The notes under the pieces were generated by a model. It had not been told where the DNA came from. It ran no database searches and worked only from the letters and a program-made list of their open reading frames with translations. 64,000 bases of DNA, from assembly GCF_036195045.1 (NCBI RefSeq), contig NZ_CP108100.1, positions 2,976,001-3,040,000 on the forward strand. The letters are read 5' to 3'. The DNA is from Streptomyces sp. NBC_00236. GTDB lineage: Bacteria; Actinomycetota; Actinomycetes; Streptomycetales; Streptomycetaceae. Below are positions 1 to 10,088 of this stretch, one piece after another. Numbering within the stretch: the first letter of the stretch is position 1; every line of letters begins with the position of its first letter. The position numbers were made by a program, and so were the translations under genes.

Positions 1-1170
1 CCGGGACTCGTCGGCGTCGGTGTGGTCGAAGCAGACGACGGGGTGGGTGTTGCCGTCGCCGGCGTGCGCGCAGACGCCGATGGTGAGGTCGTACTTCTCG
101 GCGACGGCGGCCGTGCCTTCGAGCATGGCGCCGAGCTGTGAGCGGGGTACGCACACGTCGTCGATCATGGTCGCCGACTTGACGGTCTCCAGCGCGGTGA
201 GCGACATGCGCCGGGCCTGGAGCAGCATTTCGGACTCGGCGGCGTTCTCGGCGGGGACGACCTCGGTGGCTCCGGCGGCGGTGCACAGCTCGGCGACGGC
301 GGCGAGGTCGGCGGAGGGGTCCGGGGTGTCGAAGGCGGCGAGCAGGAGGGCCTCGGTGGACTCGGGGAGGCCCATGTTCGCCATCTTGTTGACCGCCTGG
401 ACTGTTGTACGGTCCATCAGTTCGAGGAGTGACGGGGTGTGGCCGCGTTCCATGATGCGGCAGACGGCGTCGCAGGCGCTCGCCGCGCTGGGGAACTCGG
501 CGGCCAGGACGAGCTGCTGGGGCGGTTGCGGTTTGAGCGCGAGCACGGCCTTGACGACGATGCCGAGGCTGCCCTCGGAGCCGACGAAGAGCCGGGTGAG
601 GTCGTATCCGGCGACGCCCTTGGCGGTGCGGCGGCCAGTGGTGAGCAGGCGTCCGTCGGCGAGGACGATGTCGAGGCCCAGGACGTATTCGGCGGTGACC
701 CCGTACTTCACGCAGCACAGGCCGCCGGAGGCGGTGCCGATGTTGCCGCCGATGGTGCACATCTCCCAGCTGGAGGGGTCCGGCGGGTAGTACAGCCCGT
801 GCTCGTTGACCGCGCGGGACAGGACGGCGTTGATGACGCCCGGCTCCACCACGGCGATGCGGTCGACGGGGCTGATCTCCAGGATCCGGTCCATCTTCAC
901 CAGGGAGAGCACGATGCAGCCGTCCGAGGCGTTGGCCGCGCCGGACAGGCCCGTGCGGGCGCCCTGGGGGACGACCGGGACGCGCAGCGCGGTGGCCGTG
1001 CGCATGATGTGCTGGACCTGCTCGACGGTACGGGGCAGCGTGACGACGGCGGGTGTGCCCGCTTCGCAGAAGCTCGCCATGTCGTTGGCGTAGGAGGCGG
1101 TGATGTCCGGATCGGTGATCAGTGCCTCGGCCGGCAGACCCGCACGCAGTAGTTCGAGAAGATCGTCCAT
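1..1170 (-). CDS. FAD-linked oxidase, GlcD family (3' end outside window)
   Basis: This is an FAD-dependent 2-hydroxyacid oxidase or dehydrogenase of the GlcD/D-lactate dehydrogenase type. The ATG is at 1170 and about 390 codons are visible before the left edge, so the last ~70-80 residues are missing. The N-terminal half has the PCMH-type FAD-binding fold, with VPQGARTGLSG near residue 75, a GGNIGTASGG stretch near 150 and a GSEGSLGI stretch near 205. The C-terminal half is the FAD-oxidase cap, with CAHAGDGNTHP near the window edge, a conserved metal/substrate segment. It lies divergently from the TPR gene with about 100 bp between. The family call is firm; the exact substrate (glycolate, D-lactate or another) cannot be told from sequence. 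Confidence 0.88.
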   Translation of the reverse strand, partial: MDDLLELLRAGLPAEALITDPDITASYANDMASFCEAGTPAVVTLPRTVEQVQHIMRTATALRVPVVPQGARTGLSGAANASDGCIVLSLVKMDRILEISPVDRIAVVEPGVINAVLSRAVNEHGLYYPPDPSSWEMCTIGGNIGTASGGLCCVKYGVTAEYVLGLDIVLADGRLLTTGRRTAKGVAGYDLTRLFVGSEGSLGIVVKAVLALKPQPPQQLVLAAEFPSAASACDAVCRIMERGHTPSLLELMDRTTVQAVNKMANMGLPESTEALLLAAFDTPDPSADLAAVAELCTAAGATEVVPAENAAESEMLLQARRMSLTALETVKSATMIDDVCVPRSQLGAMLEGTAAVAEKYDLTIGVCAHAGDGNTHPVVCFDHTDADESR

Positions 1171-1267
1171 GATCCAAGACTGGCACCCGGGCCCATTGGT
1201 GTGAACCCGTATGCGGCAGCGTTCGCAAGGCACGGTGTGATCTTCGTACTGACGCAGAGTGATCGAC

Positions 1268-2998
1268 ATGGACGTCACGCCACAGCAGACCCCGACGGCC
1301 CACGGGCCGGACCACGACCTCGACTCTCCCGCCACCGCGCCCTACGCTCCCCCGCCGGACCCCGTGTCCCTGGCCGAGCCGCCGCCCGCCTCCTTGCGCA
1401 CGACGCTGCGCAGGGCCGCGTTCGGTGTGGTGGCGGGGGCGGTGCTGGTGACGGGTGCGGTGGTCGCGGTGCCCGACGACGACGATGGCGCGGCGCCGCT
1501 GCCGGGCCCGGTGTCGCGGGCGATGAGCGCGACGGCCGCGGGCTCCCCCGCCTCGCTCTCCGATCTGACGGCGCTCATCGGGGACCGGCAGAAGTGGGTC
1601 GGCACGCATCCCTCGGACGCGCGGTCGTGGGCGGTGCTCGGTTCGGCGTACGTGGAGTGGGGGCGGCGGGCCTCGGACGCGGCGTACTACACCCGGGCCG
1701 AGCAGGCGCTGAAGCGGTCCCTGAACGTGCAGCCGGGTGAGCGGGGCAACGAGGCGGCCTGGGTGGGCCTCGCCTCGCTCGCCAACGCCCGGCACGACTA
1801 CACCTCGGCGAAGAAGTGGGGCGAGACCGTACGGGCTCGGCAGCCCAAGCAGTGGGCCGTGTACCCGGAGCTGATCGACGCGTACAACGGCCTCGGCGAC
1901 TACAAGTCGGCGACGAAGGCGGTGGAGAAGTACGCGACGCTGCGGTCCGGTGTCCCGTCGCTGGGTCTGACGGCGGAGATGTACCGGGACCGGGGCTGGC
2001 GCGAGGACGCGCTGGCCACCGCCCAGGACGCCGCGAACCGGGCGAGGACTCCGGCGGAGAAGGCGGCCTGTCTGTCCCGGCTGGGCGAGCTGGCGTGGGA
2101 GCGGGGTGAGCCGGAGGAGGCGGTGGCCCAGTACGGGGCCGCGCTGCGCACCGATCCCGCCCATCACGCGTCCCTCGCCGGCCGGGCGCGGGCACTGGCG
2201 GCCCTGGGCCGCACGGACGAGGCGCAGCGCGACTACCAGGCCGCTCTGAAGAAGTCGCCGCGTCCGGCCTATCTGCTGGAGCTGGGCGAGCTGTACGAGT
2301 CGCTCGGTCTGGACGGCGACTCGGTCAACCAGTACACGAAGCTGCGGGCGGCCCTGGCCGGCAGCAAGGCGCGGGGCGTGGACGAATCGCTGCTCCTGGG
2401 CCGTTTCGAGGCCGCCCACGGGGACGCGGCCGCGGCGGTGGAGCTGCTGCGGGCGGAGTGGGACCGCGGCCACCACAGCGCGGCGGTGGCCGATGCGCTG
2501 GGCTGGGCGCTGCACCGCTCGGGCGATCCGGACGCGGCGCTGGAGTACGCGGAGCAGGCGGTCGACTCCGGCGGTCAGAACGCGTCGTACGCGTATCACC
2601 TGGGCATGGTCCAGCGGGCGTTGCGGGACTTCGGTCCGGCCCGCCGCCATCTGGAGGAGGCGCTGCGCACCAACCCGCAGTTCTCGCCGCTGGACGCGCC
2701 CCTGGCGCAGGAGGCGCTGGACACGCTGGGACTGCCCCCGGCGGGAGGTCCGCAGGACATGCAGCCGACCGCGCCGCCTGCGCCCGAGCCGTCGCGGGAG
2801 CCGTCACCGGCCACGGATCCGGAGCCCGCTCCGGTGGCGCCCGAGGCGCCGGCCGGGGAGGCCGCGCAGGCTCCGGGCGAGGCGCCGGCCCCGGCGGCCG
2901 GTCCGCCGGGGAAGAAGGCCGGGCCGGCGGAGTCGAAGGCCGCTGCCGCGCGGACCCCGGCGAAGCCGTCGGCCCCGCAGTCACCGGCGGGTCGCTGA
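1268..2998 (+). CDS. TPR-repeat membrane protein
   Basis: A 576-residue protein of scaffold type. A short Pro-rich cytoplasmic N-terminus is followed by one hydrophobic segment (about residues 45-65, FGVVAGAVLVTGAVVAV). A long array of tetratricopeptide repeats (about 95-490) follows, with recurring A-x-G-x-x-x-x-A and Y-x-x-A-L patterns such as RALAALGRTDEAQRDYQAAL. The last ~90 residues are a Pro/Ala/Glu-rich tail ending with Lys/Ala clusters. I take ATG 1268, with a GAG element 9 bases upstream; an in-frame GTG at 1259 is possible. TPR arrays mediate protein-protein contacts; no catalytic motif is visible and the partner is unknown. A perfect palindromic terminator follows the stop codon. 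Confidence 0.85.
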   Translation: MDVTPQQTPTAHGPDHDLDSPATAPYAPPPDPVSLAEPPPASLRTTLRRAAFGVVAGAVLVTGAVVAVPDDDDGAAPLPGPVSRAMSATAAGSPASLSDLTALIGDRQKWVGTHPSDARSWAVLGSAYVEWGRRASDAAYYTRAEQALKRSLNVQPGERGNEAAWVGLASLANARHDYTSAKKWGETVRARQPKQWAVYPELIDAYNGLGDYKSATKAVEKYATLRSGVPSLGLTAEMYRDRGWREDALATAQDAANRARTPAEKAACLSRLGELAWERGEPEEAVAQYGAALRTDPAHHASLAGRARALAALGRTDEAQRDYQAALKKSPRPAYLLELGELYESLGLDGDSVNQYTKLRAALAGSKARGVDESLLLGRFEAAHGDAAAAVELLRAEWDRGHHSAAVADALGWALHRSGDPDAALEYAEQAVDSGGQNASYAYHLGMVQRALRDFGPARRHLEEALRTNPQFSPLDAPLAQEALDTLGLPPAGGPQDMQPTAPPAPEPSREPSPATDPEPAPVAPEAPAGEAAQAPGEAPAPAAGPPGKKAGPAESKAAAARTPAKPSAPQSPAGR

Positions 2999-3020
2999 CG
3001 CCCCGTACCGCACGACAGGA

Positions 3021-3050
3021 GGGGGCGGGCCGGATATCCGGCCCGCCCCC
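3021..3050 (+). terminator. Intrinsic terminator after TPR gene
   Basis: A perfect 30-bp palindrome (two 15-base arms, GGGGGCGGGCCGGAT and its complement) is followed directly by TTTT. It begins 22 bp after the TPR stop codon. Confidence 0.85.
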
Positions 3051-3136
3051 TTTTCGCTGAGGGAACCGTGTCCGCCCACAGCGGCCCGACGCGCAGGGCC
3101 GGGCCCCTTCGCCGCACATGGCGGACCACCGTCGCA

Positions 3137-3170
3137 GCTTTTATCTGATCCTTACATTATCATGTATCGT
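3137..3170 (+). promoter_or_regulatory. AT-rich promoter/operator candidate of the LppU-like gene
   Basis: A strikingly AT-rich 30-bp patch in GC-rich surroundings, 45-75 bp before the ATG at 3213. It contains the inverted repeat TACAT-TATC-ATGTA at 3153-3166. AT richness fits a promoter and the repeat could be an operator. No well-spaced -35/-10 pair stands out. Confidence 0.4.
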
Positions 3171-3212
3171 GCGCGCGTTCGAACTTCTTGCAGACTCAAG
3201 GAAGAACCACCG

Positions 3213-3629
3213 ATGAGCGTTCCGACGCCCCCCGCCGCCCCGCAGTACCCGCAGTTCCCGCAGGGGCAGCCCACGCAGGGGGCCGTGCCCGCGCCGCCCG
3301 CCGCGCCCCCGAAGAAGAACACGCTGAAGAAGATTCTCGGCGTCGTCGTCATGATCGTCGTCGCGGTGGTGGTGAAGCTCGGCATCGGTTACGCCTTCGG
3401 CGACTCACCGGTGCGCGCCGAGGTCGGCGACTGCGTCCAGGTCACCGGTGCCGAGAACAGCCCCGAGGTCGAGACCAAGGGCTGCGAGGACGCAGACGCC
3501 AACTACAAGGTCGTCAAGGTCATCGAGAACACCTTCGACATCAACTCCTGCACGGTCGGCGAGGCCGCGCTCGCGCAGGAGTGGGACGCCGACAAGTTCG
3601 TCCTCTGCCTGAACCCCGTGAAGAAGTAG
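3213..3629 (+). CDS. LppU/SCO3897-like membrane-anchored protein
   Basis: A 138-residue protein. A Pro/Gln-rich cytoplasmic N-terminus (1-33) is followed by a basic patch (KKNTLKKI) and a single membrane helix (about 39-56, LGVVVMIVVAVVVKLGIGY). The ~80-residue extracytoplasmic domain has four cysteines at regular spacing (VGDCVQ, KGCED, INSCTV, VLCLN), probably two disulfides. This resembles the LppU/SCO3897 family of actinobacterial secreted domains, whose function is unknown. The ATG is preceded by an AAGGAAG ribosome site at 3198-3204. It lies alone between two strong terminators, so it is probably monocistronic. Confidence 0.8.
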   Translation: MSVPTPPAAPQYPQFPQGQPTQGAVPAPPAAPPKKNTLKKILGVVVMIVVAVVVKLGIGYAFGDSPVRAEVGDCVQVTGAENSPEVETKGCEDADANYKVVKVIENTFDINSCTVGEAALAQEWDADKFVLCLNPVKK

Positions 3630-3641
3630 GGCGCGTCGGGT

Positions 3642-3687
3642 GACACGACGGGCGGGCCGGAGACATCCGGCCCGCCCGTCTCGTGTC
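3642..3687. terminator. Bidirectional terminator between LppU-like gene and hppD
   Basis: Two 15-base complementary arms (3647-3661 and 3666-3680) around a GACA loop, with further pairing of the flanks. It lies between the convergent ends of two genes (stops at 3629 and 3698) and can serve both. Confidence 0.8.
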
Positions 3688-3697
3688 CCCCGGTGGA

Positions 3698-4908
<1,211 letters not shown>

Positions 4909-4976
4909 ACCACGTGGCCATGATGAGCGGGCGATCTGTACATGATGACCATCACAGGACCCCTCGGAGGCCGGCT

Positions 4977-5450
4977 GTGGCAATCGATCATCTGGACGGG
5001 CGGCTGATCGTGCTGCTGGCCCGCGAACCCCGGATAGGCGTCCTGGAGGCGTCGCGCCGGCTCGGCGTGGCGCGCGGCACGGTGCAGGCCCGGCTGGACC
5101 GCCTTCAGTCGAATGGCGTCATCCGCGGCTTCGGCCCGGACGTCGACCCGGCGGCGCTCGGCTATCCGGTGACCGCGTTCGCGACGCTGGAGATCAAACA
5201 GGGCCAAGGCGCCGATGTACGGGCCCACTTGGGTGGCGTACCGGAGGTTCTGGAGCTGCACACCACCACCGGGCACGGCGACATGTTCTGCCGTCTCGTG
5301 GCCCGTTCCAACGCCGACCTTCAGCGGGTGATCGACCGGGTTGTCGGATTTGATGGCATTGTCCGGGCCTCCACGGCCATCGTCATGGAGAACCCCGTGC
5401 CCCTGCGCATCATCCCGCTCGTCGAACAGGCGGCGCAGGACACCGACTGA
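4977..5450 (+). CDS. hpdA: Lrp/AsnC-family regulator of tyrosine catabolism
   Basis: A 157-residue Lrp/AsnC regulator. The N-terminal AsnC-type helix-turn-helix (about 4-60) includes DGRLIVLLAREPRIGVLEAS and the recognition region VARGTVQARLDRL. A C-terminal RAM/ACT-like effector domain follows (about 70-145; HTTTGHGDMFCRLVARS). GTG 4977 is chosen because GGAGG sits 6 bases upstream. It is divergent from hppD, as in S. coelicolor, where HpdA activates hppD and represses itself. It runs in the same direction as the transporter operon whose first start is 16 bp after its stop, so read-through into the transporter is possible. Confidence 0.9.
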   Translation: MAIDHLDGRLIVLLAREPRIGVLEASRRLGVARGTVQARLDRLQSNGVIRGFGPDVDPAALGYPVTAFATLEIKQGQGADVRAHLGGVPEVLELHTTTGHGDMFCRLVARSNADLQRVIDRVVGFDGIVRASTAIVMENPVPLRIIPLVEQAAQDTD

Positions 5451-5465
5451 GCCGAGGAGTGACGT

Positions 5466-6113
5466 GTGAGCTTCTGGGAGTACCTCGGAAATCGGCACCA
5501 GCAGTTGCTCACCGACGCGTTCCAGCACGCCAGCGCCGTCTTCCAGTGCATGGTCATCGCCACCGTCCTCGGCGTCCTGATCGGAGTGGTCAGCTATCGC
5601 AGCGGCTGGGGCTCCTCGGTGGCGATCACCTCGACGGCGACCGTCCTGACCATTCCGTCCCTCGCCGCGATCGGTCTGCTGATCCCGCTGGTCGGACTCG
5701 GGGTGGCGCCGACGGTGATCACCCTGACGCTGTACGGGCTGCTGCCCATCGTCCGTAACGCCATCGTCGGCCTGCGCGGCGTCGATCCTTCGCTCGTGGA
5801 CGCGGCGAAGGGCATCGGGATGTCGCGGATCACCCGGCTCCGCAAGGTGGAACTGCCGCTGGCCTGGCCGCCGATCCTCACCGGCATCCGGGTCTCCACC
5901 CAGATGCTGATGGGGATCGCCGCCATCGCCGCGTACGCCTCCGGGCCCGGCCTCGGCAACGAGATCTTCCGCGGAATCGCCTCGCTGGGCAGTGCCAACG
6001 CCATCAACTCGGTGCTCGCGGGCACGCTCGGCATCGTCATCCTCGCCCTGCTCTTCGACGCCGCGTACGTGCTGCTGGGGCGGCTCACCATCCCGAGGGG
6101 GATCCGTGTCTGA
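5466..6113 (+). CDS. Osmoprotectant (OpuC/Osm-type) ABC permease 1
   Basis: A 215-residue inner-membrane permease of a glycine-betaine/choline-type importer. About five to six hydrophobic segments are visible. The BPD-transport coupling motif (EAA-like) is around residues 105-135, RGVDPSLVDAAKGIGMSRIT followed by RKVELPLAWP, which docks on the ATPase. GTG 5466 is preceded by GAGGAG at 5453-5458. Its 3' end overlaps the ATPase start by 8 bp. It is short and lacks a fused binding domain, which fits OpuCB/OpuCD rather than OpuBC-type fusions. Confidence 0.87.
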   Translation: MSFWEYLGNRHQQLLTDAFQHASAVFQCMVIATVLGVLIGVVSYRSGWGSSVAITSTATVLTIPSLAAIGLLIPLVGLGVAPTVITLTLYGLLPIVRNAIVGLRGVDPSLVDAAKGIGMSRITRLRKVELPLAWPPILTGIRVSTQMLMGIAAIAAYASGPGLGNEIFRGIASLGSANAINSVLAGTLGIVILALLFDAAYVLLGRLTIPRGIRV

Positions 6114-7368
6114 GACCGTCGAGGCGACCGAACCGGAGCCGGCCGTCAACGCCACCTCCGGCGCGACCATCCAGCTGGAGGACCTGAGCAAGATCTATCC
6201 GGGCAACCCCAGCCCGGCCGTGGACAACGTGTCGATGGACATCAAGGCCGGCGAGACCGTCATCTTCGTGGGCCCGTCCGGCTGCGGGAAGTCGACCACG
6301 CTGAAGATGATCAACCGGCTGATCGAGCCGACCTCCGGCCGGATCAGGATCGGCGACGAGGACGTCACCGACATCGACCCGGTGAAGCTGCGCCGGAAGA
6401 TCGGGTACGCGATCCAGTCGTCCGGGCTCTTCCCGCACATGACGGTCGCCGAGAACATCGCCCTCGTACCGAAGATGGTGGGCTGGTCGAAGTCGAAGGT
6501 GAAGGACCGGGTCGAGGAGATGCTCGACCTGGTCGGGCTCGACCCGCGCGAGTTCCACGGCCGCTATCCGCGCGCGCTCTCCGGTGGTCAGCAGCAACGC
6601 GTGGGCGTGGCACGGGCGCTGGCCGCCGATCCGCCGGTGCTGCTGATGGACGAACCGTTCGGCGCGGTGGACCCGATCACCCGCGACCACCTCCAGGACG
6701 AACTGATCCGGCTCCAGCACGAACTCCACAAGACGATCGTCTTCGTCACGCACGACTTCGACGAGGCGATCAAGCTGGGCGACCGGATCGCCGTACTGCG
6801 CGAGCACTCGCACATCGCGCAGTTCGACACCCCGGAGGCCATCCTCACCAACCCGACGGACGACTTCGTCTCCGGCTTCGTCGGCGCCGGTGCGGCACTG
6901 AAGCGGCTCAACCTCACCCGCGTACGGGACGTGGAGATCGCCGAGTTTCCGACGGTGACGGTCGACGACCCGCTCCAGTCCATCTTCAACAAACTGCGCA
7001 GCGGCCCGCACAACGAGCTGCTGATGCTGGACCGCAGGAACCGCCCGTACAAGTGGCTGCGGCGCGGCGACCTGATGCGGGCCCGAGGGTCGCTGGCGCG
7101 CGCCGGGCAGCTGGTGCACGACACGGTGACCAGGGACGCGACGCTGCACGACGCGCTGGAGGCGGTGCTGATCGACAGCGGCGGGCGGGTCGCGGTGACG
7201 GGGCGGCGCGGTGAGTTCATCGGCGTCGTCGACATGCACACCCTGATGAACTCCGTGCACGAGCTCCTGGAGGCCGACCGGCTGACCGCCATCGAGCACC
7301 AGCACGATCTGGAGGAGCTGCGCACCCATCAGACCGTCCAGGAGCTGGAGGGCGGTGCGGGCGCATGA
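6106..7368 (+). CDS. Osmoprotectant ABC transporter ATPase with CBS domains
   Basis: A 420-residue nucleotide-binding subunit of the OpuCA/ProV type. Walker A is GPSGCGKST at 56-64, the signature LSGGQQQR is near 160, Walker B VLLMDEPFG near 178 and the H-loop VTHD near 210. The C-terminal ~140 residues are a tandem CBS region (VTVDDPLQSIFNKL..., then VTRDATLHDALEAVLIDSGGR), the ionic-strength/nucleotide sensor typical of OpuCA. GTG 6106 has GAGGGGG upstream. It overlaps both neighbours (8 bp with permease 1, ATGA with permease 2), so translation is coupled. Confidence 0.93.
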   Translation: MSETVEATEPEPAVNATSGATIQLEDLSKIYPGNPSPAVDNVSMDIKAGETVIFVGPSGCGKSTTLKMINRLIEPTSGRIRIGDEDVTDIDPVKLRRKIGYAIQSSGLFPHMTVAENIALVPKMVGWSKSKVKDRVEEMLDLVGLDPREFHGRYPRALSGGQQQRVGVARALAADPPVLLMDEPFGAVDPITRDHLQDELIRLQHELHKTIVFVTHDFDEAIKLGDRIAVLREHSHIAQFDTPEAILTNPTDDFVSGFVGAGAALKRLNLTRVRDVEIAEFPTVTVDDPLQSIFNKLRSGPHNELLMLDRRNRPYKWLRRGDLMRARGSLARAGQLVHDTVTRDATLHDALEAVLIDSGGRVAVTGRRGEFIGVVDMHTLMNSVHELLEADRLTAIEHQHDLEELRTHQTVQELEGGAGA

Positions 7369-8249
7369 CTCCTCACTCCCCGACCGGCCCCCGCTCCAAC
7401 GGGCCGGCCCCCGCGTCCGGCCGGGACCGTCCGCCGGGCGAGCACGACGTCAAGGGCCTCGCCTTCCATGACGAGGAGGAGGAACCGTCCCCGCCACCGG
7501 CCCGACCGCCGCGCCGCCTCACCTGGCGCAAGCTGGTGATCGTCCCCGCCGCGCTCGCGGTGGTGCTGGTCATCACGTACGTGTGGATCACGAACGTGGA
7601 CCTCGACTCGATCGCGGAGAACTCCCTGGCCGGTGACACGGTCCAGCTGCGCTGGTGGCAGCACGTCAGGCTCACGGCCATCTCGACGTTCTGGGTGCTG
7701 ATCATCGCCATTCCGCTGGGCATCGCGCTGACCCGGCGCGGTCTGAGCAAGGCCGCACCGCTGGTCACCGCCCTCGCCAACATCGGGCAGGCGACACCCG
7801 CGATCGGTCTGCTGGCGCTGCTGGTGATCTGGCTGGGCATCGGCCCGTCGACCGCCATCACCGGCATGGTGATCTACGCGGTCCTGCCGGTGCTCTCCAA
7901 CACGGTGGCCGGCCTGAAGGCGATCGAACCGACCCTGGTGGAGGCCTCGCGCGGCATCGGCATGTCGGCGATGGGAACGCTCAGGAAGGTCGAACTCCCG
8001 CTCGCCGTCCCGCTGATCCTGGCGGGCGTACGGACCGCGCTGGTGCTGAACGTGGGCACGGCGACCCTGGCCACGTTCGGCGGTGGCGGCGGGCTCGGTG
8101 ACCTGATCACCTCCGGTATCCAGACCCAGCGCATGCCGGTGCTGGTGCTCGGCTCCGTGCTGACGGTGGTGCTGGCCCTGCTGGTGGACTGGCTGGCGTC
8201 CCTGGTCGAGGTGGCGCTGACGCCGCGCGGACTCGAGGTGGAGCGATGA
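7365..8249 (+). CDS. Osmoprotectant ABC permease 2
   Basis: A 294-residue permease, longer than its partner because of a ~75-residue Pro/acidic cytoplasmic N-terminus ahead of the first helix (KLVIVPAALAVVLVITYVWI). It carries the same coupling loop as permease 1 (IEPTLVEASRGIGMSAMGT then RKVELPLAVP). The ATG overlaps the ATPase stop (ATGA), and its own stop overlaps the start of the binding protein in the same way. Together the two permeases form the heteromeric channel. Confidence 0.88.
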   Translation: MTPHSPTGPRSNGPAPASGRDRPPGEHDVKGLAFHDEEEEPSPPPARPPRRLTWRKLVIVPAALAVVLVITYVWITNVDLDSIAENSLAGDTVQLRWWQHVRLTAISTFWVLIIAIPLGIALTRRGLSKAAPLVTALANIGQATPAIGLLALLVIWLGIGPSTAITGMVIYAVLPVLSNTVAGLKAIEPTLVEASRGIGMSAMGTLRKVELPLAVPLILAGVRTALVLNVGTATLATFGGGGGLGDLITSGIQTQRMPVLVLGSVLTVVLALLVDWLASLVEVALTPRGLEVER

Positions 8250-9226
8250 GGACCGGACGCATGCGTACGGCCCTGGCGGGCGCGGCCGCCCTGGCCCTGG
8301 TGATGGCGGGGTGCGGGCTGAAGAGCGGTTCCCCGATGGTGGACGACGTGGTGCCGGGTTCGGCCGGGCTGGGGCAGCCGCTGGACGGCGCCTCGCTGAC
8401 CGTCACCTCGAAGAACTTCAGCGAGAACATCATCCTGGGCCAGATGATCGGGCTGATCTTCAAGGCCGCGGGGGCGGAGGTCCTGGACCGGACGAACCTG
8501 CCGGGCTCCATCAGCGCCCGTGAGGCGATCGTGCAGGGCGACGCCGACGCGATGTACGAGTACACGGGAACCGGCTGGATCACGTACCTGGGCCACGCCA
8601 AGCCGATCACCGACCCCCTGGAGCAGTGGCAGGCGGTACGCGCCGAGGACCGGAGGAACGGGGTGACATGGCTGCCGCAGTCCACCCTGAACAACACGTA
8701 CGCACTGGCCATCAGCAAGAAGAACAACGCGAAGTACCACCTGAAGACGCTCTCCGACGTCGCCGCGCTGGCGAGGAAGAGCCCCTCGGCGGTGACGATC
8801 TGCGTGGAGAACGAGTTCGCCTCGCGCAACGACGGCCTGCCCGGCATGGAGAAGGCGTACGGGATGTCGATCCCCGCCGCCAACATCAAGAAGATGGACG
8901 CGGGCATCGTCTACACCCAGGTGTCGAAGTCCGACTCCTGCCTGCTGGGCGAGGTGTTCACCACGGACGGGCGCATCAAGGCAATGGACCTGGACGTGCT
9001 GACGGACAACAAGCACTTCTTCCCCAACTACAACGCGGCGCCCGTCATCCACACCGCGACGTTCGACAAGTACCCGGTGATCGCCGCCCTGTTGGACCCA
9101 CTCAGCGCCCGTCTGACGACGGAGGTCGCGCAGGTGCTGAACGCCAAGGTGGACGTGGAGGGCGAGGACCCGCACGAGGTGGCGAAGGACTGGCTGATCG
9201 AGGAGGGGTTCATCAAGGCGGGGTGA
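8246..9226 (+). CDS. Osmoprotectant substrate-binding lipoprotein (OpuCC/OsmF type)
   Basis: A 326-residue periplasmic-type binding protein. A lipoprotein signal peptide ends at LVMAGC, with the lipidated Cys near residue 27. The body begins LTVTSKNFSENIILGQM, the usual start of OpuCC/OsmF/YehZ-type betaine/choline binders, and has DADAMYEYTGTGW, another hallmark. It is the last gene of the four-gene operon, so the binding protein, ATPase and two permeases are all present. Substrate (betaine, choline, carnitine or a related quaternary amine) is inferred from family. Confidence 0.9.
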   Translation: MRTGRMRTALAGAAALALVMAGCGLKSGSPMVDDVVPGSAGLGQPLDGASLTVTSKNFSENIILGQMIGLIFKAAGAEVLDRTNLPGSISAREAIVQGDADAMYEYTGTGWITYLGHAKPITDPLEQWQAVRAEDRRNGVTWLPQSTLNNTYALAISKKNNAKYHLKTLSDVAALARKSPSAVTICVENEFASRNDGLPGMEKAYGMSIPAANIKKMDAGIVYTQVSKSDSCLLGEVFTTDGRIKAMDLDVLTDNKHFFPNYNAAPVIHTATFDKYPVIAALLDPLSARLTTEVAQVLNAKVDVEGEDPHEVAKDWLIEEGFIKAG

Positions 9227-9247
9227 CGGGGGCTGCGCCGGAACCGG

Positions 9248-10036
9248 TCAGCAGCTCGGGATCTTCCCTCCGTGGTCCAGCGCCCGCAGCGAGTCCACCG
9301 CGCCCTTCAGGGTCGTGACCGGGATCAGCCGGAGCCCCTTCGGCAGTTCGGACTTCGCCTCCTTGCACTCGGCCTTCGGTACGAGGAAGACGGTCGCCCC
9401 GTCCCGTCGGGCCGCCTGCGTCTTGAGCGAGACACCGCCGACCGCGCCGACGTCGCCGTCCGCCTCGATGGTGCCCGTACCGGCGATGGTGCGGCCGCCG
9501 GTGAGATCGCCGCCGGAGCCGTCGCCGTCGAGCTTGTCGACGATGCCGAGCGCGAAGAACAGTCCGGCACTGGGGCCGCCCACGTCGGCCAGGTGCAGGG
9601 TCACGTCGACCGAGCCGGGCTTCTTGCCGAGGTAGTCCAGGGCGGCGTCGACCGCGGAGTCCTGCGACCGGGCCATGTCGTCGAGGTTGTGCTTCTCGAT
9701 CTCCTTCTCGGAGCCGCCCGACGGGTAGACGGAGTCGCGCGGCATGACCGCCCGGTCCGTGCGGAACCAGCTGTCGATCACGTCACCGATCCCCACGTCG
9801 GCGGTGGGCCCGGTGGCCACGATCGTCGTCATCCGCAGCTGGCCCTCGGTGGGCCGGGTCGGGGCGCCCTCGATGCTGATCACGGGGGTGCCGTGGTCGT
9901 CCCCGAGCACGTTCGCCGTCGTCCCCGGCTGCGCCAGCGTGAACGGCAGCGGCGCGAAGGCGGCGACGCCGAAGAGGGCGAGGACCGGGAGGGCGCACAG
10001 GGCGAGGGTGCGGGGGCGCGAGTGGCGTGTGAACAC
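9248..10036 (-). CDS. Secreted Lon-like (S16/YlbL-type) serine protease
   Basis: A 262-residue protein with an N-terminal membrane anchor or signal (about 8-32, LALCALPVLALFGVAAFAPL). A Lon-type S16 proteolytic domain follows. The Ser of the Ser-Lys dyad is in GGPSAGLFFALGIVDKL (~153), and the Lys is in GGVSLKTQAARRDGA (~205). YlbL relatives carry a PDZ domain before the protease; here the intervening ~90 residues are too divergent for me to call PDZ. It converges on the ABC operon with a 21-bp gap. Role unknown; families of this type act in cell-envelope quality control. Confidence 0.8.
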   Translation of the reverse strand: MFTRHSRPRTLALCALPVLALFGVAAFAPLPFTLAQPGTTANVLGDDHGTPVISIEGAPTRPTEGQLRMTTIVATGPTADVGIGDVIDSWFRTDRAVMPRDSVYPSGGSEKEIEKHNLDDMARSQDSAVDAALDYLGKKPGSVDVTLHLADVGGPSAGLFFALGIVDKLDGDGSGGDLTGGRTIAGTGTIEADGDVGAVGGVSLKTQAARRDGATVFLVPKAECKEAKSELPKGLRLIPVTTLKGAVDSLRALDHGGKIPSC

Positions 10037-10088
10037 CCACCCAATCTAACGGCCCGCGCGTGTGGGCTCGGCGCCACCACCGCCCGGC

